A stretch of DNA of 64,000 bases from Blastomonas sp. CACIA14H2 (GCA_000503195.1 AYSC01000007.1:45931-109930); one strand, 5' to 3'. Shown: positions 19,204 to 27,384, counted from the stretch's first letter. Notes: generated by a model not told the origin, from the letters alone. Made by a program: numbers and translations.

Positions 19204-20196
19204 TCACCCCCGGCCGACGATGCTCTCCGGCAGGTCCTCACCGAACACGCGCTGGTAATATTCCGCGACCAGCATCCGTTCGGCCTCGTCGCACTTGTTG
19301 AGGAACGACAGGCGGAAGGCGAAGCCGATATTGTGGAAGATCGCGGCGTTCTGCGCCCAGCTGATCACGGTGCGCGGGCTCATCACGGTCGAGATGTCGC
19401 CGTTGATGAAGCCCTGGCGGGTGAGATCGGCGACCTTGACCATGTTCTTGACCACCTTGGGGTCGGTCTCGCCGACCTTGGCGAGCACCACCTTGGCCTC
19501 GGTCTCGGCGGGCAGATAGTTCAGCGTGCACACGATGTTCCAGCGGTCCATCTGGCCCTGATTGATCTGTTGCGTGCCGTGATACAGCCCGCTGGTATCG
19601 CCCAGGCCCACGGTGTTGGCGGTCGCGAACAGGCGGAAATAGGGGTTGGGGCGGATCACGCGGTTTTGGTCGAGCAGGGTCAGCTTGCCCTCGGTTTCGA
19701 GCACGCGCTGGATCACGAACATCACGTCGGGGCGGCCCGCGTCATATTCGTCGAACACCAGGGCGGTCGGCGTCTGCAGCGCCCAAGGGAGCAGGCCTTC
19801 GCGGAACTCGGTGACCTGCTTGCCGTCGCGCAGCACGATGGCATCGCGGCCGACCAGATCGATACGGCTGATATGCGCGTCGAGATTGATGCGGATGCAC
19901 GGCCAGTTCAGCCGCGCGGCGATCTGTTCGATATGCGTCGACTTGCCCGTACCGTGATAGCCCTGCACCATCACGCGGCGATTGTGCGCAAAGCCGGCGA
20001 GCACCGCGAGCGTGGTTTCCGGGTCGAACACATAGGACGGATCGAGATCGGGCACGCGCTCGTCCGCCTCGCTGAACGCGGGCACCTGCATGTCGATATC
20101 GACGCCGAACAGCTCGCGCGCATCGACCATCTTGTCGGGCGCATCGAGCAGGGTGCCATCGCGGCTGTCGGGCTGGGTGTTCGAAATATCGGTCAT
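19204..20196 (-). CDS. cobS: Cobaltochelatase subunit CobS (AAA+ ATPase)
   Basis: The ATPase ring of the CobNST cobalt chelatase. The 330-aa MoxR-type AAA+ protein has Walker A as [10 protein letters not shown] (about 100-109), Walker B as [10 protein letters not shown] (about 165-174) and a sensor 1 region [15 protein letters not shown]. The length is that of the family. It follows the J-domain gene by about 45 bases on the same strand, suggesting an operon J-domain gene-cobS, with cobT further downstream beyond the DUF559 and PBP genes. Confidence 0.94.
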   Translation of the reverse strand: MTDISNTQPDSRDGTLLDAPDKMVDARELFGVDIDMQVPAFSEADERVPDLDPSYVFDPETTLAVLAGFAHNRRVMVQGYHGTGKSTHIEQIAARLNWPCIRINLDAHISRIDLVGRDAIVLRDGKQVTEFREGLLPWALQTPTALVFDEYDAGRPDVMFVIQRVLETEGKLTLLDQNRVIRPNPYFRLFATANTVGLGDTSGLYHGTQQINQGQMDRWNIVCTLNYLPAETEAKVVLAKVGETDPKVVKNMVKVADLTRQGFINGDISTVMSPRTVISWAQNAAIFHNIGFAFRLSFLNKCDEAERMLVAEYYQRVFGEDLPESIVGRG

Positions 20197-20241
20197 GGCG
20201 TTTTCCGGTGTTCTGAGTCGTCGAAGGGGCGCTCCGCCCGA

Positions 20242-20961
20242 TCAGGCGAAGGCGGCAAGTTTGCGCAAGTGCGTATAGGCGGCGATGACCTCCTGCAAGG
20301 CTTTCTCGTGGCTGCGATCCCCGCCATTGCGATCGGGATGATAGGTGCGCACCAGCTGCGAATAGGCCTTGCGGATCGTCGCGCGCGTCGCATCCGCGCC
20401 AAGCCCTAGCGTCTTCAGCGCATTCTGGTCCGCTGCCGACAGCCCGCGCTGCTGTGCGCGGGCGGAATCGGCCGCTGCCCGCGCCCGGTCCGCCATGTTC
20501 TGTCGGAAGCGCGCGCCGATGGCGTCGAGCGGATCGGCAAAGTCGCTCCAGCGCGGTGTCTGCCCTGCCCCGGCCGCAAAGGCGCGAGTCTCGCGGTCCC
20601 ACCCCGCTGTCGGGCGCTGCGCCTGGTAGATTTCCTCCGCGCTCATGCCTGCGAAGAAATTGTAGCGCTCGTTGAACTCGCGAATGTGGTCGAGGCAGAA
20701 CCAGCGATAACGGCCTGGTCCGTCGAAGCGCGAGCCGTGGGGCTGGTCTTCGGCCGGCGGGGCGCGGAACTCGCCATCCTCCTGGCAGCCAGCCCAGTCG
20801 CAGGCGCGGCCCGTGCCCTCGACTCGGCCATGAAAGCGCGCACGCCGCCGCGCGCTGCCGCCATCCTGTCCCGAGTTGCCGCTATCTGCCAAAACCTGTC
20901 GCCATGCCCATGAGTGCGCCGCCTCGCCAAGGGGCGGAAAGCGGCCTATATAGGTGCGCAT
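20242..20961 (-). CDS. DnaJ-like J-domain protein with C-terminal J domain
   Basis: A 239-aa cochaperone-type protein. The J domain is at the C-terminus (about 175-235), with the essential HPD tripeptide in TYHPDRNGGD and helix III residues EKALQEV. The N-terminal part has CDWAGCQEDGEFRAP and CLDH, cysteine/histidine motifs that could bind metal. ATG 20961 (MRTYIGRFPPLGE) is taken as the start, although the frame is open much further upstream through antisense sequence. It is divergent from bolA with only about 22 bases between start codons and lies directly upstream of cobS. Confidence 0.88.
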   Translation of the reverse strand: MRTYIGRFPPLGEAAHSWAWRQVLADSGNSGQDGGSARRRARFHGRVEGTGRACDWAGCQEDGEFRAPPAEDQPHGSRFDGPGRYRWFCLDHIREFNERYNFFAGMSAEEIYQAQRPTAGWDRETRAFAAGAGQTPRWSDFADPLDAIGARFRQNMADRARAAADSARAQQRGLSAADQNALKTLGLGADATRATIRKAYSQLVRTYHPDRNGGDRSHEKALQEVIAAYTHLRKLAAFA

Positions 20962-20983
20962 GACGATGAAAACCAAGGGGCCG

Positions 20984-21247
20984 ATGGCCCATGAGATAGA
21001 AACCCGGCTGATGGCCGCCCTGTCCCCGACACGGCTCGACGTGATCAACGACAGCGCCAAGCATTCGGGCCATATGGGCGATGACGGCAGCGGCGAATCG
21101 CACTTCACGGTGGAGATCGAAAGCGCCGAATTCGCGGGCAAGTCGCGGCTCGAGCGCCAGCGCCTGGTCAACCGCGCGCTCGGCGACCTGCCAGGGCAGA
21201 AGGTCCACGCACTGGCGATCAAGGCCAAGGCGCCGGGCGAGGCGTAG
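20984..21247 (+). CDS. bolA: BolA family protein
   Basis: BolA proteins partner monothiol glutaredoxins in iron-sulfur and iron homeostasis. The 87-aa product has the family helix/strand pattern and the conserved segment around LVNRALGDLPGQKVHALAIKAKAP, with the metal-ligand histidine in the VHAL motif near the C-terminus. ATG 20984 is preferred because AAGGGG sits just upstream; ATGs at 20960 and 20966 are alternatives. It is divergent from the J-domain gene, so its promoter must overlap that coding sequence. Confidence 0.9.
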   Translation: MAHEIETRLMAALSPTRLDVINDSAKHSGHMGDDGSGESHFTVEIESAEFAGKSRLERQRLVNRALGDLPGQKVHALAIKAKAPGEA

Positions 21248-21255
21248 TCTGGCCA

Positions 21256-21534
21256 ATGGCAGGCTTCTTGTTCGACCCGGCCAAGAATGAGGCCAATCGA
21301 GAGAAGCATGGAATCGGGTTGGACGAGTTCGCAGGATTTGACGAGGGCACCACTCTGACCCTGCCCGACACACGCATCGATTACGGCGAGCCGCGCTACA
21401 GGACAGTGGGGCTGATTGGCGGCGTGCTGCACATGATTGTTTTTACGCACAGGGATGGCATGATCCGCCTGATCAGCTTTCGCCGAGCACACGAAAAGGA
21501 AAGGAGGCAGTATGAGCGAAGACGGCCGCTTTGA
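21256..21534 (+). CDS. brnT: BrnT-family ribonuclease toxin
   Basis: A 92-aa protein matching the BrnT toxin pattern: FLFDPAKNEANREKHGIGLDE at the N-terminus, a central strand region with RYRTVGLIGGVLH, and the C-terminal RLISFRRAHEKERRQYE in which the arginine and histidine residues of the RNase-like active site lie. BrnT is a type II toxin that cleaves RNA and is normally neutralised by the downstream BrnA. Here it overlaps the next gene by 23 bases, consistent with that arrangement. The start follows the bolA stop by eight bases with no strong ribosome binding site. Confidence 0.85.
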   Translation: MAGFLFDPAKNEANREKHGIGLDEFAGFDEGTTLTLPDTRIDYGEPRYRTVGLIGGVLHMIVFTHRDGMIRLISFRRAHEKERRQYERRRPL

Positions 21535-21709
21535 TCCGGAAAATCCGGAATGGACCGCGGATAACTTTGACAAGGCTCGCCCGACTGCCGACGTGCTGGG
21601 GCAAACTGTTGCGGCTCTGCTGACAAGGCCTGGCACTGCCAAGCCAAGCCTTGCTGATTGCATTGCGCGCCAGCAAGCCTGGTTGACCAGTCACCGCTTG
21701 GCTGCATGA
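21512..21709 (+). CDS. Atypical BrnA-like antitoxin candidate lacking the DNA-binding domain
   Basis: A 65-aa protein in the antitoxin position. Its first half (DPENPEWTADNFDKARP) resembles the toxin-wrapping N-terminus of BrnA. The usual ribbon-helix-helix C-terminus is absent and is replaced by a short helical stretch ending ARQQAWLTSHRLAA. It has an excellent ribosome binding site (AAGGAGG) inside the toxin gene. It probably binds the toxin; whether it can repress transcription is doubtful. Its stop overlaps the next start as ATGA. Confidence 0.65.
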   Translation: MSEDGRFDPENPEWTADNFDKARPTADVLGQTVAALLTRPGTAKPSLADCIARQQAWLTSHRLAA

Positions 21710-21948
21710 TCATGGACAATGAGGACAAGTCTGCTGCAGCACTGAACCTCCTGACCAATCGGGTGTTGTTCGATTTTATCTCGCTGCAGGTGGACGCGGG
21801 CAGAATGACGGTTGCGGAAGCAAAGGCACTGGTGCGCTTCTCTGCAGATGAGGTGATCAAGGGCGCACCCGACCTACACGACGAAGTTAAAGGGCTGGCG
21901 ATTCTCATCGCAAACCGTTTCGATGAAACCGACTACGGTCAGGCATAG
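21706..21948 (+). CDS. Small protein of unknown function in the toxin-antitoxin unit
   Basis: An 80-aa, mostly helical, acidic protein (MIMDNEDKSAAALNLL..., FISLQVDAGRMTVAEAKALV). Its ATG overlaps the preceding TGA, so it is translationally coupled to the antitoxin-like gene. A second ATG six bases further on (21712) is also possible. I do not recognise the family. It may be a third component of the BrnT unit or simply a passenger. Its end overlaps the proposed pirin start. Confidence 0.6.
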   Translation: MIMDNEDKSAAALNLLTNRVLFDFISLQVDAGRMTVAEAKALVRFSADEVIKGAPDLHDEVKGLAILIANRFDETDYGQA

Positions 21949-22855
21949 GAGCCGATCAATTTCATCCCCCATCGCCTTCACCCTGCTCCCTACCAGCCAT
22001 GACCTGGGCGGATTCACCGTGCGCCGCGTGCTGCCGCAGAAGAAGCGCGCGATGGTGGGGCCGTTCATCTTCGTCGACGAATTCGGCCCGGCCCAGCTCG
22101 ATATCGGGCGCGATCTGGGGGTGCGGCCGCATCCGCATATCGGGCTGGCCACGGTCACCTATCTCTTTACCGGCGGCATCGACCATCGCGACTCGCTCGG
22201 CACCTTCCAGACTATCCATCCGGGCGAGGTGAACTTGATGACCGCCGGGCGCGGCATCGTCCATTCGGAGCGCAGCCCGCAAAGCGAGATGGCCACCGGC
22301 GCAAGGCTGTTCGGCATGCAGACCTGGCTCGCCTTGCCCGATGCGCTCGAAGACACCGATCCCGCGTTCGAGAATATCGGCTGCGATGCGCTGCCGGTGA
22401 TTGACGACGGCAAGGCGAGCGCGCGCGTGATCATGGGTTCGCTCTGGGGCGCGACCGCGCCGACCACCTGCCATGGCCCCACCATCTATGCCGATATCGT
22501 GCTGCAGCCCGGCGGCTCGCTGCCGATCGACAGCGAAGCGGACGAACGCGCGGTGATGCTGGTCGATGGCGACGCCGCGCTCGATGGCCTGCCGCTCGAG
22601 CCCTATCTGCTCTATCTCATCGCGCCGGGGGCAAAGCCCAGGCTGGAGAGCATCGGCGGCGGGCGCGCGATGCTGCTGGGCGGCGCGGATTTCGCGTCGG
22701 AGCGGCATATCTGGTGGAATTTCGTCGGATCGTCGAACGACCGCATCCGCGATGCGGCTGATCGCTGGAACCGGGGAGCTTTCCCCAAGGTCCCGGGCGA
22801 CAGCGAAGAGTTCATCCCGATCCCGGAAGTGCCGCTGACGCGCGGACGGACGTAA
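21923..22855 (+). CDS. Pirin family protein
   Basis: A 310-aa bicupin of the pirin family, cytoplasmic iron-binding proteins with quercetinase-like or regulatory roles. The metal ligands are in RPHPHIGLATVTYL (two histidines) and further along in the HPGEVNLMTAGRGIVHSER region (His and Glu). The ATG at 21923 is the only start in frame and overlaps the preceding gene by 26 bases; the first ~18 residues before FTLLPTSHDLGG are atypical. Reaction and substrate are not predictable. Confidence 0.88.
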   Translation: MKPTTVRHRSRSISSPIAFTLLPTSHDLGGFTVRRVLPQKKRAMVGPFIFVDEFGPAQLDIGRDLGVRPHPHIGLATVTYLFTGGIDHRDSLGTFQTIHPGEVNLMTAGRGIVHSERSPQSEMATGARLFGMQTWLALPDALEDTDPAFENIGCDALPVIDDGKASARVIMGSLWGATAPTTCHGPTIYADIVLQPGGSLPIDSEADERAVMLVDGDAALDGLPLEPYLLYLIAPGAKPRLESIGGGRAMLLGGADFASERHIWWNFVGSSNDRIRDAADRWNRGAFPKVPGDSEEFIPIPEVPLTRGRT

Positions 22856-22877
22856 AGATAAAATCCAGCCCGTGGTT

Positions 22878-22960
22878 CGTCATTCCCGCGGAAGCGGGAA
22901 TCCCGCTTTGCTGCTGACTGGTGGAGACCAAGCGCGACCCCCGCCTTCGCGGGGGTGACG
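22878..22960. repeat. Palindromic repeat, family A
   Basis: GTCATTCCCGCGGAAGCGGG at the left and CGCCTTCGCGGGGGTGACG at the right. It fills most of the gap between the pirin and hydrolase genes. Confidence 0.8.
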
Positions 22961-23015
22961 CGAACTGGGCGATGCCATAGAACCTCCGGAAAACGACACT
23001 CCGGAGAACCGCCGC

Positions 23016-23906
23016 ATGATCGACTTCCCCCTCACCCGCATCGCCTTGCCGACCGGGGTCGAGCTCGATGTCGCGATCGCCGGACCCGAGGATGCCCCGC
23101 CGCTGATCCTGCTCCACGGCTTTCCCGAATCGCACCGAACCTGGCGATATGTCATGCACCATTTGCAGGATCGCTACCGGCTGATCGCCCCCGACCAGCG
23201 CGGTTTCTGCCACTCGTCCAAGCCGCAAGGGGTGGAAAATTACGAGCCCAAGCACATGGTCGCCGATCTGCTCGCGCTGGCCGACCGTCTGGGCATCGAT
23301 ACGTTCACGCTGGTCGGGCATGACTGGGGCGGCGCGATCGCCTGGATGGCGGCGCTCAACCATCCCGACCGGGTGACGCGGCTGATCATGGCGAATGCCG
23401 CGCACCCGTTCACCTATCAGAGGGCGCTGTTCGACGATCCCGACCAGCGCGCCTCGGCGCAATATATCACCGAGATGCGGCAACCCGATTTCGAGGACAA
23501 GGTGCGCGCCATGGGCTGGGACGCCTATTTCGATTCGCGCTTTGCCGAGCCGAGCGCCGCGGTGCACATCACGCCCGAGGAGCGCGCGATCTACCTCGCG
23601 CAATGGCAGACGCCCGGCGCGTTCACCGCGATGGTCAACTGGTACCGCGCCAGCCCGCTGATCGTGCCGCCGATGGATGGCGAGGTCGAGCGCCCCGCCT
23701 ATCTGTCGCGCGCCTTCCCGCCGGTCACGCAGCCGACCCTGCTCTACTGGGCAATGGACGATTATGCGCTGCGCCCCTCGTTGCTCGACGGAATCGAGAC
23801 GCTGGTGCCCGACCTCATGCTGGTCAAGGCGCCTGGCGGGCATTTCGTGACCTGGGAACAGCCGCCGGCGCTGATCGCGGCGATGGAGAAATTCCTCGCG
23901 CGCTAG
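23016..23906 (+). CDS. Alpha/beta hydrolase (epoxide hydrolase/dehalogenase type)
   Basis: A 296-aa alpha/beta-hydrolase. The oxyanion motif HGFPESHRTW is at about 36-45 and the nucleophile is D103 in GHDWGGAIAW, so it uses an aspartate as epoxide hydrolases and haloalkane or fluoroacetate dehalogenases do. The catalytic histidine is in GGHFVTWEQP near the C-terminus. The cap domain between strands 6 and 7 contains two tryptophan-rich segments. The natural substrate is unknown. Its stop codon lies within a 13-base direct repeat (see 23899-24003). Confidence 0.88.
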   Translation: MIDFPLTRIALPTGVELDVAIAGPEDAPPLILLHGFPESHRTWRYVMHHLQDRYRLIAPDQRGFCHSSKPQGVENYEPKHMVADLLALADRLGIDTFTLVGHDWGGAIAWMAALNHPDRVTRLIMANAAHPFTYQRALFDDPDQRASAQYITEMRQPDFEDKVRAMGWDAYFDSRFAEPSAAVHITPEERAIYLAQWQTPGAFTAMVNWYRASPLIVPPMDGEVERPAYLSRAFPPVTQPTLLYWAMDDYALRPSLLDGIETLVPDLMLVKAPGGHFVTWEQPPALIAAMEKFLAR

Positions 23907-24003
23907 AGCATTTTCAAGTTGACCGCTTACGGTCAAAGGCTCGGAAAATGAGGCATCAGAAAACAGGAGCTTTTTCGCTCAATGTGAAAACGCGCTAGAG
24001 CAT
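23899..24003. repeat. Short element flanked by 13-bp direct repeats
   Basis: The sequence CGCGCTAGAGCAT occurs at 23899-23911 and 23991-24003. The first copy contains the stop of the hydrolase gene and the second the stop of the convergent GNAT gene. Between them is a hairpin TTGACCG-CTTA-CGGTCAA (23919-23936) nested inside CATTTTC...GAAAATG. This looks like a small palindromic element with a duplicated target, or a bidirectional transcription end. Confidence 0.6.
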
Positions 24004-25131
24004 CCGCCGCTTGAGCTGGGGCACCGCTAGCGCTTCGAGCGCGGCGGCGATGCCCTTGAGCGGCCAGCGCTGGGCAGCGGGCAGATGCGCGGCATGGATT
24101 GCCATGTAATCGATCTCGCTGCACGCGCCGCGCTGCTGCTTGAAATGCCCTGCGCCTGCCGATCCGTGGAGCCGCAAGCCATGTCGCAGCGCGAAATCGC
24201 CGACCAGCCACGAGGCGATGCGGTAGAGCCCGTCCGATTGCGGGCGCTGTGTGTCATAGCCCATCATCGGATTGGTCGCGATTCCGCCGCGCGCGACAAT
24301 GCCGACGGCGGCCATGATCTGCCCGGCACGATCACGCACGACGCGGAGGTGAAACAGCCCGCTCTCGACCGCCAGCTGCATCCATGCAGCGCTGTACTGC
24401 GGGTTCAGTACGGAATATTTGGCGATATAGAGCATCGCATAAAGCTCGGCGACCCGCGCGGCATCGGCGTCATCGAGGTGCGTCACGTCCTCGACGGCCA
24501 GGCCCGATTGCGCCAGCTTGCGGCCGTCGTTCTTCACGCTCTTGCGCACCGCCCAGTCGCGCTGCAGGTCATCGGTCACCCAGATCTGGCGACAGGGCAG
24601 CAGCATCCAGCCATCGGCGCGGAGCGCAGCGGTCAGCGCGGGACACGACCAGTCGTCCACCGAGCGGATCAGCAGATAATGGCCGGGAAAGCGCGCAACC
24701 AGCCGCTGGCGCAGCTCGGCCAGCCCCTCGCCATTCCAGTCGCCATGAAGGCAGGTGGAAAGCAACCAGTTGTCGATCTGCACCGCGCGGTTGATGCCCA
24801 GCGCGCGCAGCAGCCGGTCGGTCGCCGCGATCGCCGCAGCCGCGGGCATCCGCATCCACCCCAAATCGACCAGATCGAGTTCGGCGCGCGGATAGAGCGC
24901 ATAGGCGCTGTGCGGTGCGGCGACATAGCTCATGCCGACCGCGCCATCGGTGACGATCATCGGAAGCGCGTGATCGCCGACTCGTTCGACAAACGCCTCG
25001 GCCTCGACATTGGCAATCAGCGCGCGGGTGCCCAGCGCCTGGAGGCGACCCACAAACTCCGCAGCATCGGGATCGGTCCATCCGGGCGCGCCAGCCTGCT
25101 TGAACTGCGCCGCGTGCGGCAGGCTGGTCAT
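23995..25131 (-). CDS. GNAT-fold acetyltransferase-like protein
   Basis: A 378-aa protein with a C-terminal half resembling GNAT/FemAB-type transferases: RKSVKNDGRKLAQSGL, then AELYAMLYIAKYS, and MAAVGIVARGGIATNPMMGYD in the position of the acyl-CoA-binding strand. The N-terminal half is weakly similar to a degenerate second GNAT domain. The substrate is unknown. ATG 25131 is preferred because AGGAG lies ten bases upstream; an in-frame ATG at 25149 has none. Confidence 0.6.
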   Translation of the reverse strand: MTSLPHAAQFKQAGAPGWTDPDAAEFVGRLQALGTRALIANVEAEAFVERVGDHALPMIVTDGAVGMSYVAAPHSAYALYPRAELDLVDLGWMRMPAAAAIAATDRLLRALGINRAVQIDNWLLSTCLHGDWNGEGLAELRQRLVARFPGHYLLIRSVDDWSCPALTAALRADGWMLLPCRQIWVTDDLQRDWAVRKSVKNDGRKLAQSGLAVEDVTHLDDADAARVAELYAMLYIAKYSVLNPQYSAAWMQLAVESGLFHLRVVRDRAGQIMAAVGIVARGGIATNPMMGYDTQRPQSDGLYRIASWLVGDFALRHGLRLHGSAGAGHFKQQRGACSEIDYMAIHAAHLPAAQRWPLKGIAAALEALAVPQLKRRML

Positions 25132-25340
25132 CGGATGGAGGCTCCTCATCGCATCGCGACGCGCGGACCATGTGCGCGGTTCTTGTCGCCCGGTTAGCGG
25201 TGCTTGGCGTCAATGGCGTGACAAGGCTGGCGCAATGGCGTTCAGCGGCCTCGCGCAGGCAATGCGCCAGGCTCAAGCGCGCTGGCCGACAGGCGACCGA
25301 AAGGCGGAGCCGGCTCGGAACCGACCCCGCCTCCCTTTGG

Positions 25341-25805
25341 TCAGCTCAGCGACTTTGCAAAGGAGACCTTGTGGTCGCCCTTGGCCCAGTAATCGCGGAT
25401 CACGGCTTCGCGCCGGTACCCCAGCTGCTCGTAGAAGCGGCGGGTGCGCGCGAACGCCTCGGTGCCCGAGGTATCGACGAGCAGCAGCCGGATGTCCTGC
25501 GCCGCCAACTCGTGCTCGACCGCTGCCATCAGCGCCGAGCCCAGCCCCTCGCCGTGCCGCGCCGGATCCACCGCAATCAGCAGCAGGTTCCAGACCCGGT
25601 CGGCCATGGCCTCGGGGACGAAATAGCACACGGCATCGACCTGCCCGTCGTCGAGGACCAGCCAGCGCTGGTCGTCGGCGCCGCCGAAAAAGGGCGCGGT
25701 CATGTCGTCGAGCATTTCGGGCGGAAACATCGCATTGGCTTCGACGAGAAAGCGGACGCGATCGAGGTCGCCGCGCAGCAGCGGGCGAATGGCATCATCG
25801 TGCAT
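25341..25805 (-). CDS. GNAT family N-acetyltransferase
   Basis: A 154-aa single-domain GNAT acetyltransferase. The acetyl-CoA pyrophosphate-binding region appears as VDPARHGEGLGSALMAAVEHEL (about 85-106, the Q/RxxGxG/A type), and the C-terminus has FYEQLGYRREAVI followed by a terminal strand. Target amine unknown. It stands alone between the larger GNAT-like gene and the divergent glyoxalase-fold gene. Confidence 0.85.
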   Translation of the reverse strand: MHDDAIRPLLRGDLDRVRFLVEANAMFPPEMLDDMTAPFFGGADDQRWLVLDDGQVDAVCYFVPEAMADRVWNLLLIAVDPARHGEGLGSALMAAVEHELAAQDIRLLLVDTSGTEAFARTRRFYEQLGYRREAVIRDYWAKGDHKVSFAKSLS

Positions 25806-26088
25806 GGGAAACCTTCAAAATTTGGAATGTGACTATCGGATCGGAAAAGCGAAGCCTTCCGTCGACCGTTTCAGGATGCCGAACCCAAGGGTTCAGCCGA
25901 AAGATGCAATCCTGGTCAAAAACGCTCCATGCGCCACCCATGGGCGCGCCCTGTTATCGCGCAGGCTGGGACGACACGCAAGCGGCGGCCATGGCGTTCG
26001 AGTGCATTTTCGCATATGCTGCACTGCAGAAACAGCCCCGGGAGCGGCGCGCCTGTCGCATGCGGGTCTGCGCGCAAGGGAGCCCGCC

Positions 26089-26469
26089 ATGCCCGACTGG
26101 AAGCCCGCCACCTATCCCAGCCTCAGCCCCTATCTGATCTGCCCGGATCCGGAGGCGCTGATCGCCTTTCTGGCGACGGTGCTCGGCGCGAGCATCGAGC
26201 GGCGGTTCGACAGGCCCGACGGATCGCTGATGCATGCCGAACTGCGGATCGACGACAGCATCGTCATGGTCGGCGGCGGCGCGACCGAATATCGCTCGGG
26301 CGAGGTGCACCTGCATCTCTACGTACCCGACGCGCAGGCGGTTTACGACCGCGCTCTGGCCGCGGGCGCCGAAGCGGTACGCGAACCCGAACGCAAGGCC
26401 GACGACGACGACCTGCGCGGCGGCTTCCGCGATCCCGCCGGCACGATCTGGTGGGTGGCGACGCAATAG
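26089..26469 (+). CDS. VOC (glyoxalase/bleomycin resistance fold) protein
   Basis: A 126-aa protein of the vicinal oxygen chelate superfamily of the PhnB/YdeI-like type: YLICPDPEALIAFLATVLGA at the start, then HAELRIDDSIVMVGG, HLHLYVPDAQAVYDRALAAGA and a C-terminal GGFRDPAGTIWWVAT. Start ATG 26089 follows AAGGGAG. Members bind metals or small aromatic ligands; no specific reaction can be assigned. Confidence 0.85.
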   Translation: MPDWKPATYPSLSPYLICPDPEALIAFLATVLGASIERRFDRPDGSLMHAELRIDDSIVMVGGGATEYRSGEVHLHLYVPDAQAVYDRALAAGAEAVREPERKADDDDLRGGFRDPAGTIWWVATQ

Positions 26470-26724
26470 GGGGGCAGGCAGGGCGCAGATCTGCGTCGCG
26501 CTGATGATACAGGCACCTCCTGCTCCCAAACCCCGCTCAGCCTGAGCCTGTCGAAGGCCCCGCTAAACCGGCTCCCCACCACCAGCCGCTTTCCGGCGAA
26601 AGCCGGAAGCCAGAGCGAGATGGCACCCACTCCTGGACTCCGGCTTTCGCCGGAGAACGGCATGATCCCGGACGGTTCGGCGCGGGGCCTTCGACAAGCT
26701 CAGGCTGAGCGGATTTGACGCGAC
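26470..26724. repeat. Nested palindromic repeats, families D and C
   Basis: A family D arm, GCTCAGCCTGAGCCTGTCGA (about 26535-26566), and its inverted copy, TCGACAAGCTCAGGCTGAGC (about 26690-26711), enclose a complete family C palindrome at 26588-26660. A further D-type half is at 63503-63530. No gene is visible in this stretch. Confidence 0.75.
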
Positions 26725-26830
26725 TTAAGTGGGTTTGATTGCATCTCGAATAGGGGGCAACTCGTCAATGTTTCGACCAATGGAATTGATGTCCGCATTC
26801 ATTTGCCGTTCGTTCAGCGCTGCCCAAATC

Positions 26831-26858
26831 TTGCGCGCGCCAATTCATCCGATACAAT
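26831..26858 (+). promoter_or_regulatory. Putative promoter of the low-GC orphan gene
   Basis: TTGCGC at 26831-26836 and TACAAT at 26853-26858, separated by 16 bases. The expected transcription start is at or next to the ATG at 26866, so the message may be leaderless. This supports that ATG rather than the upstream in-frame codon at 26803. Confidence 0.45.
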
Positions 26859-26865
26859 CACGCTT

Positions 26866-27327
26866 ATGACAGCAAAATCTCCCAAACATTGGCACCGCTT
26901 CCTTCAGTTGTATGGCCATGCCGTTTTCACAGCCCAACTCCTCGAGAAGGATTTAGCAAATTTGCTCTGGTTTCTAGAGGCTAGGAAGCGTGATGTTCTA
27001 CGCAGACCCACGCCAGCAGATCTAATTGCTCTAATAAACGAGCTAGATGGCAACCCCATTGGCAACTTAATCCATCGACTTGAGGAGTTTCAGCTCGACC
27101 ATTCAATAGTTTCGCTGCTGAAGCTAGCCAATGGCAATCGTATAGACCTCGTTCATCACTTTACGGTCCGATATGCTATCGACATCAACGAAAACAACAA
27201 ATTTGCCGATGCCATACAACGGGTCAACGATCTGAGAGAACCTATTCTGACGGCTCATGCCAAGGTACAATCTCTGGTAATAGCCGAGATCGAACGAATG
27301 CGAGTGGACACCGAGCAAGAGCGATAA
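26866..27327 (+). CDS. Low-GC orphan protein with HEPN-like R-X4-H motif
   Basis: A 153-aa mostly helical protein I do not recognise by family. Its base composition and codon choice are visibly more AT-rich than every neighbour, which points to recent transfer. It contains NRIDLVHHF, where R92 and H97 form an R-X4-H pair as in HEPN-fold ribonucleases; the surrounding helices would fit a small HEPN protein, but this is inference from a short motif. It has its own promoter-like sequence and no partner nucleotidyltransferase gene beside it. Alternative: an unrelated helical protein with a chance motif. Confidence 0.55.
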   Translation: MTAKSPKHWHRFLQLYGHAVFTAQLLEKDLANLLWFLEARKRDVLRRPTPADLIALINELDGNPIGNLIHRLEEFQLDHSIVSLLKLANGNRIDLVHHFTVRYAIDINENNKFADAIQRVNDLREPILTAHAKVQSLVIAEIERMRVDTEQER

Positions 27328-27384
27328 GCTCGAAATGTTTAACTATCATGCGTGGAAAAATTGCCGGTTAAACAGGGTCTTTAC

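Noticed and set aside
20962..21663. Extended N-terminus of the J-domain protein up to 21663
   Set aside because: The extra residues are antisense to bolA, brnT and the antitoxin gene and look like low-complexity shadow sequence; ATG 20961 matches the expected start.
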